A stretch of DNA of 64,000 nucleotides from Chromohalobacter beijerinckii (GCF_023061185.1 NZ_JAKGAK010000002.1:62001-126000), one strand, 5' to 3'; counted from the first letter of the stretch, positions 39,447 to 49,130 are shown. A program made the numbers and translations. Notes: generated from the sequence alone by a model not told the origin.

Positions 39447-40301
39447 ATGCATGCACTCAACGGCCAAGACAAACTGGCATTCAATAAGTTGCAAAAACGC
39501 CTGCGGCGCCAGGTGGGGAACGCCATCGTCGACTACGGGATGATTCGAGACGGCGACAAGGTCATGGTATGCCTCTCCGGCGGAAAGGATTCCTACACCA
39601 TGTTGGATATCCTCATGAACCTGCAGCGTAACGCACCCGTTTCGTTCGAGCTGGTGGCCGTCAACCTCGACCAGAAACAGCCAGGGTTCCCCGAGCACGT
39701 GTTGCCCGAATACCTGGACGGCGTGGGCGTGCCTTATCACATCGTCGAGCGCGATACCTATTCGGTGGTCAAGGAGAAAACCCCGGAAGGCAAGACTACC
39801 TGCGCGCTTTGCTCGCGCTTGCGGCGTGGCACGCTCTATGGCTTCGCCGAAGAGATTGGGGCCAACAAGATCGCGCTGGGCCATCACCGCGAGGACATGC
39901 TGGAGACATTGTTCCTCAACATGTTCTTCGGCGGCACACTCAAGTCGATGCCCCCCAAGCTACTCTCCGACGACAATAAGAATGTCGTCATTAGGCCCTT
40001 GGCGTATTGCCGTGAGGCCGATATCGCCGAGTACGCCGAGTGGCGCGAGTTTCCGATCATTCCCTGCAATCTGTGCGGTTCGCAGCCCAATCTTCAGCGC
40101 CAGGTGGTCAAGGAGATGCTCGCGGAGTGGGAAGAGAAACACCCAGGGCGCCTGGAGGCGATGTTCAAGTCGATCACCAATGTGGCGCCGTCGCAGTTGG
40201 CCGACCGCGACCTCTTCGATTTCGTGGGGCTGGAAGACAAGCAACGCGAGTTCCAGAGCAAGCGCATCGAGGCACTCGACGTGCTGACTCGCGAGGCTTG
40301 A
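39447..40301 (+). CDS. ttcA: tRNA 2-thiocytidine(32) synthetase TtcA
   Basis: The 284-residue enzyme thiolates C32 of certain tRNAs using ATP and a [4Fe-4S] cluster. The PP-loop is SGGKDS (residues 44-49), the cluster cysteines are Cys119 and Cys122 ([12 protein letters not shown]), and a third candidate lies in [14 protein letters not shown]. The ATG at 39447 gives a length close to other TtcA proteins; a longer frame opens at 39396 without a ribosome site. It converges with the FNR-type regulator gene, only 3 bases apart; ttcA near fnr is a known gene order. Confidence 0.95.
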   Translation: MHALNGQDKLAFNKLQKRLRRQVGNAIVDYGMIRDGDKVMVCLSGGKDSYTMLDILMNLQRNAPVSFELVAVNLDQKQPGFPEHVLPEYLDGVGVPYHIVERDTYSVVKEKTPEGKTTCALCSRLRRGTLYGFAEEIGANKIALGHHREDMLETLFLNMFFGGTLKSMPPKLLSDDNKNVVIRPLAYCREADIAEYAEWREFPIIPCNLCGSQPNLQRQVVKEMLAEWEEKHPGRLEAMFKSITNVAPSQLADRDLFDFVGLEDKQREFQSKRIEALDVLTREA

Positions 40302-40304
40302 TGC

Positions 40305-41048
40305 TCACTCGCGAAGCGACGTCTCGCCGCGCGCTAAGGCAGCGAGGCGCTCGCCTTCGAGCAGCGTAATCTCGCGGCGCGCTACTTGGATCAATCCGGC
40401 CTGCTGAAAACGACTCATTAGACGGCTGATGGTTTCCACTGCCAGGCCTAGATGATTGCCGATATCGGCACGTGCCATGGGCAGGCGAAAACGAATAGGG
40501 GAGAAACCGCAGCGCTTAAAGCGGTGTGATACGTCGATGATGAAGCTGGCGAGGCGTGCCTCCGCCGTGTGGCCGGCGAGCCGGCAAAGCCAATGCCGGT
40601 CGTCGTGAAGCTCGCGGCTCATGCTGCGGTAGAGCGCATGGCGCAGCTCGGGTAGATCAACGGAGAGGCGGTCCAGTTGATCGAAGGGAATCGCGCATAC
40701 GGCAGTGGTTTCGAGCGCTTCGACGAGCCCCGGATGACCACCGCTGGCGAGGCCATCCAGACCGACGAGTTCTCCGGGCAGGTAAAAGTGCGTGATGCGC
40801 TCCTCGCCGTGGGCTTGCGCGACGCTTTGCTTGAGGCTGCCGCAGCGTACCGCGAAGAGGTGCGTGAAAGGCGTCGTGGCGTCGAAGAGCGTGTCACCGC
40901 GCTTGAGGGGCGCACGTCGTCGGATGATGGCGTCGAAGTCGTCAAGATCGTCGAGCCCCAGTGCCAGTGGAAGACACAACGAGTTGAGCCGGCATGTCTG
41001 ACAATGGGCATGCATCGGCGAGGCCGGAATGGCGTTGTCGTCGGTCAT
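40305..41048 (-). CDS. fnr: FNR/ANR-family oxygen-sensing regulator
   Basis: A 247-residue CRP/FNR protein. Four cysteines for an oxygen-labile [4Fe-4S] cluster are present: Cys16, Cys19, Cys25 and Cys118, which match E. coli FNR Cys20, 23, 29 and 122. The recognition helix is GLAVETISRLMSRF, with the FNR-type E-xx-SR pattern, so it should bind TTGAT-N4-ATCAA sites. It is the likely anaerobic/microaerobic switch of the cell. Just upstream is a perfect dyad AACCTA/TAGGTT. It converges on ttcA. Confidence 0.93.
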   Translation of the reverse strand: MTDDNAIPASPMHAHCQTCRLNSLCLPLALGLDDLDDFDAIIRRRAPLKRGDTLFDATTPFTHLFAVRCGSLKQSVAQAHGEERITHFYLPGELVGLDGLASGGHPGLVEALETTAVCAIPFDQLDRLSVDLPELRHALYRSMSRELHDDRHWLCRLAGHTAEARLASFIIDVSHRFKRCGFSPIRFRLPMARADIGNHLGLAVETISRLMSRFQQAGLIQVARREITLLEGERLAALARGETSLRE

Positions 41049-41067
41049 GGCGTTTTCTCCTAGGGCG

Positions 41068-41082
41068 AACCTACCTTAGGTT
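41068..41082 (-). promoter_or_regulatory. Perfect dyad upstream of the FNR gene
   Basis: AACCTACCTTAGGTT consists of AACCTA and TAGGTT around CCT, 20 bases before the start codon. It does not resemble an FNR site; a binding protein is not identified. Confidence 0.4.
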
Positions 41083-41146
41083 AGCGCGTGTACCCCGTCA
41101 AAGCCGCATAGTGACGCACCCTACCACCCAATGAGACACGGCTGAT

Positions 41147-41884
41147 ATGAGCTTCGAAAATGCCTATGCCGCGACGCCACGCTCGCTGACGTCGCTGCAC
41201 GCGAGCGGCGTTTCGTCCACCATCGCGGCGCAGCATTATTACCTGGACGGCCTGGGCCCTCTGGAAGTGCGTGGCATGCCGTGTGTGGGACGTTTGTTGC
41301 TGACCCATGGCGCTGGTGCAGGGCAGACGTCGCGCTTCATGCAGCGCTTGCGAGAGTCGCTGGCGCTGCATGGTGTGCAGGTTTGGGCCATCGACTTCGC
41401 CTACATGCAGCGGGTATGGCATGAAAATCGTCGGCGTCCGCCGCCGCGTGTCGAGAGCCTGGTCGACGAACTGGCCGCATGGCGAGACGCGTTGACGTCG
41501 CTTGCCGGCGAAGCGCCATCGCCGCTGTGGCTGGGGGGCAAGTCGATGGGCGGGCGCGTGTCGAGTTTGCTGGCGGCGCGTGACGAGGCGCCGGGCTTGG
41601 CGTTATTCGGTTATCCGTTTCATCCCCCCGGCAAGCCCGAGCGCACGCGGTTGGCGCATTGGCCGAACCTGACCTGTCCCACCTGGGTATTGCAAGGCAC
41701 GCGGGACCCGTTCGGGACGGAGGGCGAAGTTCGTGAATATGCCTTGCCGGCGACGGCGCATGTACATTTTCTCGACGATGGCGATCATGATTGGCAGCCG
41801 CGACGGCGGGCTGGGCATGATCAGGCGGCGTTGATTGAGGAAGCAGCGCGTGTCGTGGTCGCCGCCATGTCAGCAAGTGAATGA
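41147..41884 (+). CDS. Alpha/beta hydrolase, KANL3/Tex30-like family
   Basis: The 245-residue cytoplasmic protein has LLLTHGAGAGQTSRFMQRLRESLALHGVQVWAIDFAYMQ near its start, the nucleophile motif LGGKSMGGRVSSLLAA (GKSMGG, Ser), and TWVLQGTRDPFGTEGEVREY with DDGDHDWQPRRRAGHDQ carrying the probable acid and His. This pattern is that of the Tex30/KANL3-like dienelactone-hydrolase relatives. The substrate is unknown. It stands between the FNR gene (divergent) and a tRNA array. Confidence 0.82.
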   Translation: MSFENAYAATPRSLTSLHASGVSSTIAAQHYYLDGLGPLEVRGMPCVGRLLLTHGAGAGQTSRFMQRLRESLALHGVQVWAIDFAYMQRVWHENRRRPPPRVESLVDELAAWRDALTSLAGEAPSPLWLGGKSMGGRVSSLLAARDEAPGLALFGYPFHPPGKPERTRLAHWPNLTCPTWVLQGTRDPFGTEGEVREYALPATAHVHFLDDGDHDWQPRRRAGHDQAALIEEAARVVVAAMSASE

Positions 41885-41903
41885 ATCAGATGAATGTAAT
41901 CGG

Positions 41904-41931
41904 TTGACTTTCCACAGCCTCTCTGTAGAAT
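41904..41931 (+). promoter_or_regulatory. Sigma70-type promoter of the tRNA-Val/Asp array
   Basis: TTGACT (41904-41909) and TAGAAT (41926-41931) have 16-base spacing, 18 bases before the first tRNA. Near-consensus boxes fit a stable-RNA operon. Confidence 0.7.
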
Positions 41932-41949
41932 GCAGCGCCACGTGACCAG

Positions 41950-42025
41950 GGGTGGTTAGCTCAGTTGGAAGAGCACCAGCCTTACAAGCTGGGGGTCACT
42001 GGTTCGAGCCCAGTACCACCCACCA
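41950..42025 (+). tRNA. tRNA-Val (anticodon TAC)
   Basis: A 76-base cloverleaf with encoded CCA. Acceptor stem GGGTGGT pairs with ACCACCC. Anticodon loop CTTACAA between CCAGC and GCTGG gives anticodon TAC. Confidence 0.97.
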
Positions 42026-42075
42026 TCGCGTGAAATGCGTTTCAAGTGATGGGGACACGTAAAGAAGAATATAGC

Positions 42076-42152
42076 GGACCGGTAGTTCAGTTGGTTAGAA
42101 TGCCGGCCTGTCACGCCGGAGGTCGCGGGTTCGAGTCCCGTCCGGTCCGCCA
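42076..42152 (+). tRNA. tRNA-Asp (anticodon GTC), copy 1
   Basis: A 77-base cloverleaf with encoded CCA. Acceptor GGACCGG pairs with CCGGTCC, discriminator G. Anticodon loop CTGTCAC gives GTC. Confidence 0.97.
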
Positions 42153-42199
42153 GTTCTTCATCGGAAATCTGACAATGTGTGGTTAGCGTTGTATTCAGC

Positions 42200-42276
42200 G
42201 GACCGGTAGTTCAGTTGGTTAGAATGCCGGCCTGTCACGCCGGAGGTCGCGGGTTCGAGTCCCGTCCGGTCCGCCA
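42200..42276 (+). tRNA. tRNA-Asp (anticodon GTC), copy 2
   Basis: Identical to copy 1, 47 bases downstream of it, with encoded CCA. Confidence 0.97.
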
Positions 42277-42349
42277 CGATTTCCTCGCCTAAGCGTCATT
42301 GACGATACGGCATGCAGCAGCAATAGCAGTACCTAGTATTATGCGATCC

Positions 42350-42426
42350 GGGTGGTTAGCTCAGCTGGTTAGAGCACCAGCCTCACATGCTGGGGGTCAC
42401 AGGTTCGAGTCCTGTACCACCCACCA
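42350..42426 (+). tRNA. tRNA-Val (anticodon CAC)
   Basis: A 77-base cloverleaf with the same GGGTGGT/ACCACCC acceptor as tRNA-Val(TAC). Loop CTCACAT gives anticodon CAC; it differs from the first tRNA-Val in the D loop and T stem. CCA is encoded. Confidence 0.97.
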
Positions 42427-42449
42427 ATCCGATTCAAATCGGACAATGC

Positions 42450-42526
42450 GGACCGGTAGTTCAGTTGGTTAGAATGCCGGCCTGTCACGCCGGAGGTCGC
42501 GGGTTCGAGTCCCGTCCGGTCCGCCA
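42450..42526 (+). tRNA. tRNA-Asp (anticodon GTC), copy 3
   Basis: Third identical tRNA-Asp, last gene of the array, followed 15 bases later by a terminator hairpin. Confidence 0.97.
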
Positions 42527-42541
42527 CGATCGCCATCGGCC

Positions 42542-42568
42542 AACCCCGAGTCATTGACTTGGGGTTTT
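42542..42568 (+). terminator. Rho-independent terminator of the tRNA array
   Basis: AACCCC pairs with GGGGTT, extended inward by a G-T pair and AGT/ACT, followed by TTTT. It closes the five-tRNA transcript. Confidence 0.85.
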
Positions 42569-42619
42569 GTCGTTTGGGCCTTTCTTTTTCATGCGCGGAT
42601 GCTCCTGTCGCGCTGCTTC

Positions 42620-43552
42620 CTAAGCGTCTTCCTCGACCGAGATCGCGTCGTTCTGATGTGCCTGGCACCAGGCGAGGGCCTGCGGATAGACGTCTTTCAC
42701 GGCATCGGGGTGCGTCAGCATGTCCAGGTGGCCGTAATCTCGCCCCTGACCGTTCTCGCGTCCCAGTACACGTAATACATGCCGATGCGGGCCGCATTCC
42801 TCAACGAAGCGTGCCACGTCTCGCGGGTGCCCCAGCGCCCGGTCGCGATGCCCGGCCAAATGCAGCGTAGGTGGCAACCCGCCCTGGGCCAGGGCGGCAA
42901 CGTAATCGAAGTCATCCTCGGGGTCCCGCCACGCCGTCTCGCGCACCCAGGCGACGCTGTCTGCGTGGCTGGCCGCGTATTCGTCGTCGCTGCCCCAGCG
43001 TAGCGAGCGTGCCGGCAGATAACCGCACACACGGCGTGCCAGCGGCGCGAGCCCTTTCCAGATCAGGTCGATATAGAGCCATTTGCTGGGGTTCTGGACC
43101 CGCACTCGACGCTTGGTGCCGAAATAAACCTGGCTGGCGATACGCTCGCGACTGCCGGGGAAGCGCGCCAGGTGCGCAGCGATCAAGACGCCACCCCAGG
43201 AATGCGCCATGACATGGCAGCGCGATTGCCCGCTCAGGTTCAGACAGGCGGCCAGTGCGGCGGCGACTTCGTCGATGACGACCTCGCGCTGCGAGAACGA
43301 TACGCCGCGTGCCGGACGCGGCGAGGCGCTGCTGCGACCGCGTTGATCGATCACCATGACCTCGTGGCCCTGCTGGGCGAGCCAGGGTGCCATTCCCTTG
43401 CCGCTACGGCTGTGGAAGATGCGCCCCGACTCGATGGCGCCATGCCAGCACAGGATGGGCAGGCCGTGTATGCGCTCTGGCTGAAAGCGGATGAGATTCA
43501 GCTCACCGCCAGTGGCGATGGGAATGCGGTGTTGAGAGCTTTGATAGTCCAT
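42620..43552 (-). CDS. Alpha/beta hydrolase (lipase/esterase-like)
   Basis: The 310-residue protein has the oxyanion-region ILCWHGAIESGRIFHSRSGKGMAPWLAQQGHEVMVIDQRGRSSASPRP, the nucleophile elbow HVMAHSWGGVLIAAHLARF (Ser in HSWGG) and a late acid/His segment (LAGHRDRALG, DYGHLDML). ATG 43552 is chosen because the family homology begins near it; the frame is open 44 codons further, into the fadH promoter region. Related proteins act on acyl esters; the substrate is unknown. It is divergent from fadH, so a role in lipid or polyester breakdown is possible but unproven. Confidence 0.75.
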   Translation of the reverse strand: MDYQSSQHRIPIATGGELNLIRFQPERIHGLPILCWHGAIESGRIFHSRSGKGMAPWLAQQGHEVMVIDQRGRSSASPRPARGVSFSQREVVIDEVAAALAACLNLSGQSRCHVMAHSWGGVLIAAHLARFPGSRERIASQVYFGTKRRVRVQNPSKWLYIDLIWKGLAPLARRVCGYLPARSLRWGSDDEYAASHADSVAWVRETAWRDPEDDFDYVAALAQGGLPPTLHLAGHRDRALGHPRDVARFVEECGPHRHVLRVLGRENGQGRDYGHLDMLTHPDAVKDVYPQALAWCQAHQNDAISVEEDA

Positions 43553-43633
43553 TCGGGGCTCGCTTGTCTCGCGTGAGAAGGCAGTAATGCCTGCGCCCTT
43601 GGTCGGGATTGTCTCCCGTGGCGCCTTCGCTAC

Positions 43634-43676
43634 ACTGTTCATACAGTTGTTTGAAAATGTATGGTGGTTTAAAACC
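43634..43676 (+). promoter_or_regulatory. Dyads in the fadH promoter region
   Basis: Two perfect dyads, ACTGT/ACAGT (43634-43647) and GGTTT/AAACC in GGTTTAAAACC (43666-43676), lie between the divergent hydrolase and fadH. The second ends 21 bases before the start codon. The binding proteins are not known; a fatty-acid-responsive regulator is a guess. Confidence 0.35.
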
Positions 43677-43697
43677 GAGTGCAAGCGAGGACGCGCC

Positions 43698-45710
43698 GTG
43701 ACTCAGTATCCGCATCTCTTCCGCCCATTGACCGTGGGGCCCGTGACGCTCGATAACCGCATCCTGATGGGCTCGATGCATACCAATCTGGAGGAAGCTC
43801 CGGATGGCTTCGCGCGCCTGGCGGCGTTCTATGCCGAGCGGGCACGAGCGGGCGTTTCGTTGATCGTCACTGGCGGTATTGCACCGACTCCCGAGGGTGC
43901 GGTGTTCGAAGGCGCTGCTAAATTGAGCGAGCCGCAAGAAGTCGAGGCGCACCGGCAGGTGACCCAGGCGGTGCACGCCGAGGGCGGCCATATCTGCCTG
44001 CAGATCCTGCACGCCGGACGTTATGCTTATTCGCCTGCGCTGGTGGCGCCCTCGGCGCTCAAGGCACCGATCAACCCGTTCACGCCCCGTGCGTTGAGCG
44101 GCGACGAGGTGACAGAGCAGGTCGAGGCCTACGTCAATTGCGCCAAACTGGCTCGCGAGGCGGGATACGACGGCGTCGAAGTCATGGGATCGGAAGGTTA
44201 TCTGATCAATCAGTTTCTGTGTCAGCGCACCAATCACCGCGACGACGAGTGGGGCGGAGCGTTCGAGAACCGCATGCGCTTCGCGGTGGAAATCGTGCAG
44301 CGCATTCGCCGGACACTGGGCGATGACTTTTTGATCATCTTTCGCCTGTCGATGATCGATCTGGTCGAGGACGGTAGCAGTCATGATGAGGTCGTGGCCT
44401 TGGGGCGCGCGATCGAGACGGCGGGCGCCAACCTGATCAATACCGGGATCGGCTGGCACGAGGCGCGGGTGCCGACCATCGTCACCAGCGTGCCTCGGGC
44501 GGCGTTCACGGAGGTGACGCGACGGCTGCGTGAGGTCCTCACGGTGCCGCTCATTGCCACCAATCGCATCAATATGCCCGAGGTCGCCGAGCGCGTGCTG
44601 GCCGAGGGGCATGCCGACATGGTCTCGATGGCTCGCCCCTTTCTCGCCGATCCTGAATGGGTGACCAAGGCGCGCGAGGGGCACGAGGCGTTCATCAATA
44701 CTTGTATTGCCTGCAACCAGGCCTGCTTGGATCATACTTTTCAGGGCAAGTTGACCTCGTGTCTGGTCAATCCGCGCGCCTGTCACGAGACCGAATTGAC
44801 GCTCGCGCCCGTGGCGATGCCGCGTGACATTGCAGTGGTCGGCGCTGGACCGGCGGGTCTGGCGACCGCCGTGTCGGCGGCGCAGCGCGGTCATCGCGTC
44901 ACGCTTTTCGAACGTGAGGCCGAACTCGGTGGTCAATTTCGCTATGCGCAGCGTATTCCCGGCAAGGAAGAGTTCCGCGAGACACTGCGTTACTACCGCA
45001 GCATGCTTGAGTCACTGGACGTGACGGTGTGCCTGAATACCTTGGCTAAGGTGGAGCGCTTGCAGGACTTCGATGTCGTGGTGCTGGCATCGGGGGTCGC
45101 GCCGCGGGCGTTATCGTTGCCCGGTAGCGAGGACCCGCGCGTGATGGACTATCCCACGGCGATCATGCACCCCGAGCGTGTCGGCACGCGCGTGGCGATC
45201 ATAGGCGCCGGAGGGATCGGCTTCGATGTCGCGGAGCTCTTGACCCATGCCGAGCACCCTGCGTTGGACCGCGATGCGTGGTGTGCCGAGTGGGGCGTCG
45301 ACTTATCGTTGGCGGCGCGAGGCGGCCTCGTTACACCGCAAGCGCCGAGTGTGCCCCGCGAGGTAACCCTGCTCCAGCGCAAGACCAGCAAGCCTGGCAA
45401 AGGGCTGGGCACGACCACTGGCTGGGTACATCGCGCCGCGCTGCGCCAGCGTGGGGTGCGCATGCGCAGTGGCTGCGAATATCTCGGCATCGACGCTGCA
45501 GGGCTGCATATCGTGCGTGACGGACAACAAGAATGCCTCGATGTGGAGACGGTCGTGGTGTGTGCCGGCCAGGTATCGGTGACGGATCTCGAGGCGCCGC
45601 TGTCGGCAGTCGGCTGCGAGGTGCATGTCATCGGCGGTGCGCAGGAGGCGGCGGAGCTCGATGCCAAGCGAGCCATCGATCAGGGAACTCGCCTGGCGGC
45701 ACGCCTATAA
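43698..45710 (+). CDS. fadH: NADPH-dependent 2,4-dienoyl-CoA reductase FadH
   Basis: The 670-residue flavoprotein (E. coli FadH has 672) reduces 2,4-dienoyl-CoAs in beta-oxidation of unsaturated fatty acids. An N-terminal old-yellow-enzyme barrel (LFRPLTVGPVTLDNRILMGSMHTNLE, HAGRYAY, EVMGSEGYLINQFL) precedes the iron-sulfur cluster CIACNQACLD and SCLVNPRAC, then FAD/NAD(P)-binding domains (IAVVGAGPAGLATAVSAAQRGHRVTLFE and RVAIIGAGGIGFDVAELL). The GTG start at 43698 has GCGAGG upstream and gives the expected N-terminus. No other fad genes adjoin it; the divergent neighbour is a hydrolase. Confidence 0.95.
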   Translation: MTQYPHLFRPLTVGPVTLDNRILMGSMHTNLEEAPDGFARLAAFYAERARAGVSLIVTGGIAPTPEGAVFEGAAKLSEPQEVEAHRQVTQAVHAEGGHICLQILHAGRYAYSPALVAPSALKAPINPFTPRALSGDEVTEQVEAYVNCAKLAREAGYDGVEVMGSEGYLINQFLCQRTNHRDDEWGGAFENRMRFAVEIVQRIRRTLGDDFLIIFRLSMIDLVEDGSSHDEVVALGRAIETAGANLINTGIGWHEARVPTIVTSVPRAAFTEVTRRLREVLTVPLIATNRINMPEVAERVLAEGHADMVSMARPFLADPEWVTKAREGHEAFINTCIACNQACLDHTFQGKLTSCLVNPRACHETELTLAPVAMPRDIAVVGAGPAGLATAVSAAQRGHRVTLFEREAELGGQFRYAQRIPGKEEFRETLRYYRSMLESLDVTVCLNTLAKVERLQDFDVVVLASGVAPRALSLPGSEDPRVMDYPTAIMHPERVGTRVAIIGAGGIGFDVAELLTHAEHPALDRDAWCAEWGVDLSLAARGGLVTPQAPSVPREVTLLQRKTSKPGKGLGTTTGWVHRAALRQRGVRMRSGCEYLGIDAAGLHIVRDGQQECLDVETVVVCAGQVSVTDLEAPLSAVGCEVHVIGGAQEAAELDAKRAIDQGTRLAARL

Positions 45711-45760
45711 GAGGGTGTTTACAAAAGGACTGCGCTCGCCCGTTTTGTAACTCCCCCTCT
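45710..45760. repeat. Long imperfect inverted repeat after fadH
   Basis: AGAGGG and CCCTCT at the ends enclose TTACAAAA (45719-45726) and TTTTGTAA (45743-45750), with a 16-base centre. It begins near the fadH stop and could act as a terminator or be a small palindromic remnant of a mobile element. No transposase is present nearby. Confidence 0.55.
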
Positions 45761-45935
45761 AAGAAAAGTACGTGGGTAAGAAGGCGCGTGCTGGCAGGCT
45801 TCCGGTGAGAGGCGGCGATGAGTAGACTGGATCGGGACGCAATTTTTTGCAGGATAACGGCAGGCGTTGGCACCCGGCGCCTGGCGTTGCGTTTCAAGCG
45901 TCTCTCCTTCTCGCCACATATGAGGACAACAAGGC

Positions 45936-46985
45936 ATGGAATCCGACTGTACGCCGCGTTTTCTGGCCAGCGACAATACCTCCGGCATCTGTCCCGAGGC
46001 GCTCGACTATCTGTTGCGCGCCAACGCTAGCGATGATCTTGCTTATGGTAATGATGCCTGGACCCAGAAAGCTGCTGACCGCTTTCGTCGTTTCTTCGAC
46101 TATGACTGCGACGTTTTTTTCGTCTTTAACGGCACCGCCGCCAACTCGCTGACGCTTGCCTCGATGGGGCAGAGCTATCACAGCGTCATCTGCCATGAAT
46201 TGGCGCATATCGAAACTGACGAGTGCGGCGGGCCGGAGTTCTTCTCCAACGGTGCCAAGCTACTGACATGCTCCGGTGCGGATGGCAAGTTGACGCCCGA
46301 GGGAATCGAGTCGTTGGTAACGCGGCGTAGCGACATCCATTACCCCAAGCCGCGCACGATCTCGCTGACTCAGGCCACCGAGGTGGGCACCGTGTATACC
46401 CGCGATGAGTTGATGGCGATTCGTGCCATGGCGGATAAACATGGTCTGCACGTGCATATGGACGGGGCGCGCTTCGCCAATGCCTGTGCCTCGCTCGAGG
46501 CCACACCGGCGGAGCTCACCTGGCAGGCTGGCGTCGATGCGTTGTGCTTTTCGGGGACCAAGAATGGCTTGCCGATGGGCGAGGCAGTGGTGTTTTTCAA
46601 TCACGCTCTGGCGGAAGATTTCGGTTACCGCTGCAAGCAAGCGGGGCAACTGTCCTCCAAGATGCGCTTCATCACTGCACCTTGGCTGGGGCTGCTGGAA
46701 AGCGGCGCCTGGTTGCGTAACGCTGAGCATGCCAATGGCATGGCACGTTATCTCGCGGAGGGCTTCGCTGCTTTGCCGGGAGCTGAGTTGATGTTTCCCG
46801 CCCAGGCTAACAGTGTCTTCGTGACGTTGCCCGTCGCAGTCCTCGAAACACTGCGCCAGCGCGGTTGGACGTTTTACACCTTCATTGGCGCGGGCGGCGC
46901 GCGTTTCGTCTGTGCCTGGAATACCACTCAAGCATTGCTCGATAGGCTGCTCGACGATGCGCGCGACGCATTGTCGGCCGCCTAA
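45936..46985 (+). CDS. ltaE: Low-specificity L-threonine aldolase (PLP enzyme)
   Basis: The 349-residue enzyme has the fold type I features FASDNTSG-like start (LASDNTSGICPEALDYLLRA), GTAANSLTL, HELAHIETDECGGPEFFSNGAKL, HMDGARFANACASL and SFSGTKNG-type lysine (CFSGTKNGLPMGEAVVFF) for pyridoxal phosphate. It cleaves threonine and allo-threonine to glycine and acetaldehyde. The length and the tail (RFVCAWNTT) resemble LtaE-type proteins of proteobacteria. ATG 45936 follows an AAGG. It stands alone between fadH and the prkA operon. Confidence 0.88.
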   Translation: MESDCTPRFLASDNTSGICPEALDYLLRANASDDLAYGNDAWTQKAADRFRRFFDYDCDVFFVFNGTAANSLTLASMGQSYHSVICHELAHIETDECGGPEFFSNGAKLLTCSGADGKLTPEGIESLVTRRSDIHYPKPRTISLTQATEVGTVYTRDELMAIRAMADKHGLHVHMDGARFANACASLEATPAELTWQAGVDALCFSGTKNGLPMGEAVVFFNHALAEDFGYRCKQAGQLSSKMRFITAPWLGLLESGAWLRNAEHANGMARYLAEGFAALPGAELMFPAQANSVFVTLPVAVLETLRQRGWTFYTFIGAGGARFVCAWNTTQALLDRLLDDARDALSAA

Positions 46986-46997
46986 TCGACACGCCAG

Positions 46998-47037
46998 GGC
47001 GAGGGCATTGATGTGCTCTCGCCTTGCCTGCCTTTTT
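46998..47037 (+). terminator. Probable terminator after the threonine aldolase gene
   Basis: GGCGAG (46998-47003) and CTCGCC (47018-47023) form a stem with an inner GCA/TGC. A TTTTT tract follows only after nine bases, so its efficiency is uncertain. Confidence 0.5.
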
Positions 47038-47207
47038 CGGATTTCAACGAACCAATGGCCGTTTGTGGGCTCTCATGTCCAGGGCCGTGCCGCTTCGTTG
47101 AAAGGAAATGCGTTTCGTACCGCCCCTTTCTTCTTCATCCGTCTACGCTGATACATAGACAGTCCAGAATCCGATGAGCGACCCCGCGTCGTGAAAGGAG
47201 GCGTTTG

Positions 47208-49130
47208 ATGAGTATCTTCGATCATGTTCAGAACCGTTACGAGCGCGTTCAGCAAGAGGAGATGAGTCTTCAGGAGTATCTGGAACTCTGCCGTCGGGAG
47301 CCCAGTGTCTATGCGAGCGCGCCGGAGCGCATGCTCGAGGCGATCGGCGAGCCAGAGGTCATCGACACCGCCAAGGATTCGCGGCTGTCACGTATCTTCA
47401 GTAACAAGGTCATCCGTCGTTACCCGGCGTTTTCCGAATTTTACGGCATGGAAGAGGCCATCGAGCAGATCGTGGCGTATTTCCGACACGCTGCGCAGGG
47501 GCTGGAAGAGAAGAAACAGATTCTGTATCTGCTGGGGCCGGTAGGCGGTGGCAAATCTTCGCTGGCCGAAAGGCTTAAGCTGTTGATGGAGCATGTACCG
47601 TTCTATGCCATCAAGGGCTCGCCGGTCTTCGAGTCGCCGCTGGGGCTGTTCTCGCCGGAGGAAGACGGCGAATTGCTGGAGAAGGAATATGGTATCGCAC
47701 GGCGCCACTTGCGGGCGGTGATGTCGCCATGGGCCGCCAAGCGCTTGCAAGAATACGGCGGTGATATCTCTCAGTTTCGTGTCGTGCGGCTCTATCCGTC
47801 GCGTCTTAACCAAATTGCCGTCTCCAAGACCGAGCCTGGCGACGAGAATAACCAGGATATTTCCTCGCTGGTGGGCAAGGTCGACATTCGCCAGCTCGAG
47901 CTCTATTCCCAAGACGACCCGGATGCCTACAGCTTCTCCGGTGGCTTGTGCAAGGCCAACCAGGGGCTGATGGAATTCGTCGAAATGTTCAAGGCGCCGA
48001 TCAAGGTCTTGCATCCGTTGCTGACGGCGACGCAGGAGGGTAACTACAACCCCACCGAGGGCATGGGGGCGATTCCTTTCGATGGCGTTGTCCTGGCGCA
48101 CTCCAACGAAAGCGAATGGCAGACGTTTCGCAACAACCGCAACAACGAGGCCTTCCTGGATCGCGTCTACATCGTCAAGGTGCCGTACTGCCTGCGTGTT
48201 TCCGAAGAAATCAACATCTACAAGAAGCTGCTCGAACATTCGTCACTGAATGCCGCGCCCTGTGCACCGGACACGCTGCGCATGCTGGCGCAATTCTCGG
48301 TACTTTCACGCCTCAAGGAGCCTGAGAATTCGAGCATCTATTCCAAGATGCGGGTCTATGATGGCGCGAACTTGAAGGACACCGATCCCAAGGCCAAGTC
48401 GCTACAGGAGTATCGCGATGCGGCCGGCGTCGACGAGGGGATGGAAGGTCTGTCGACGCGTTTCGCCTTCAAGATTCTCTCCAAGGTCTTCAATTTCGAT
48501 ACCCATGAAGTTGCTGCCAATCCAGTGCATTTGTTGTATGTGCTGGAGCAGCGACTCGAACAGGAACAATTGCCCAAGGAAACCTTCGAGCGCTATCTGC
48601 GTTTCATCAAAGAGTACCTGGCGCCGCGTTACGTCGATTTCATCGGCAAGGAAATCCAGACCGCCTACCTCGAGTCGTACAGTGAGTATGGGCAGAACAT
48701 CTTCGATCGCTACGTGACCTACGCCGACTTCTGGATTCAGGACCAGGAATATCGCGACCCCGAGACTGGTGAATTGTTCGATCGACAGGCGCTCAACGAA
48801 GATCTGGAGAAGATCGAGAAGCCGGCCGGTATCTCCAATCCCAAGGATTTTCGCCACGAGGTGGTCAACTTCGTATTACGCGCACGTGCCCAGAACAACG
48901 GCATGAATCCCAGTTGGCAGTCCTACGAGAAGCTCAAGGGCGTGATCGAGAAGAAGATGTTCGCCAACACCGAAGAGCTTTTGCCGGTGATCTCCTTCAA
49001 CGCCAAGGCCTCGACCTCGGATCAGAAGAAACACGAGGACTTCGTGGCGCGCATGGTCGATAGGGGATATACCGAGAAGCAGGTACGCTTGCTGTCGGAG
49101 TGGTATTTGCGGGTTCGTAAGTCGCATTAA
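47208..49130 (+). CDS. prkA: PrkA/YeaG AAA+ serine protein kinase
   Basis: The 640-residue protein matches E. coli YeaG (644 aa): N-terminal AAA+ part with Walker [11 protein letters not shown] (Lys116) and a C-terminal kinase-like domain. ATG 47208 follows AAAGGAGG. YeaG is a sigma-S dependent kinase important in nitrogen starvation and stress; the target is uncertain. It heads the operon prkA-yeaH-spoVR, in the usual gene order, with 77 bases to yeaH. Confidence 0.95.
   Translation: MSIFDHVQNRYERVQQEEMSLQEYLELCRREPSVYASAPERMLEAIGEPEVIDTAKDSRLSRIFSNKVIRRYPAFSEFYGMEEAIEQIVAYFRHAAQGLEEKKQILYLLGPVGGGKSSLAERLKLLMEHVPFYAIKGSPVFESPLGLFSPEEDGELLEKEYGIARRHLRAVMSPWAAKRLQEYGGDISQFRVVRLYPSRLNQIAVSKTEPGDENNQDISSLVGKVDIRQLELYSQDDPDAYSFSGGLCKANQGLMEFVEMFKAPIKVLHPLLTATQEGNYNPTEGMGAIPFDGVVLAHSNESEWQTFRNNRNNEAFLDRVYIVKVPYCLRVSEEINIYKKLLEHSSLNAAPCAPDTLRMLAQFSVLSRLKEPENSSIYSKMRVYDGANLKDTDPKAKSLQEYRDAAGVDEGMEGLSTRFAFKILSKVFNFDTHEVAANPVHLLYVLEQRLEQEQLPKETFERYLRFIKEYLAPRYVDFIGKEIQTAYLESYSEYGQNIFDRYVTYADFWIQDQEYRDPETGELFDRQALNEDLEKIEKPAGISNPKDFRHEVVNFVLRARAQNNGMNPSWQSYEKLKGVIEKKMFANTEELLPVISFNAKASTSDQKKHEDFVARMVDRGYTEKQVRLLSEWYLRVRKSH

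Noticed and set aside
43634-43647. LexA-type box before fadH
   Set aside because: CTGT and ACAG are present but only 4 bases apart instead of the usual 8, so the known LexA spacing is not met.
45710-45935. Insertion sequence remnant
   Set aside because: There is a palindromic repeat but no transposase fragment or target duplication was seen, so it is reported only as a repeat.
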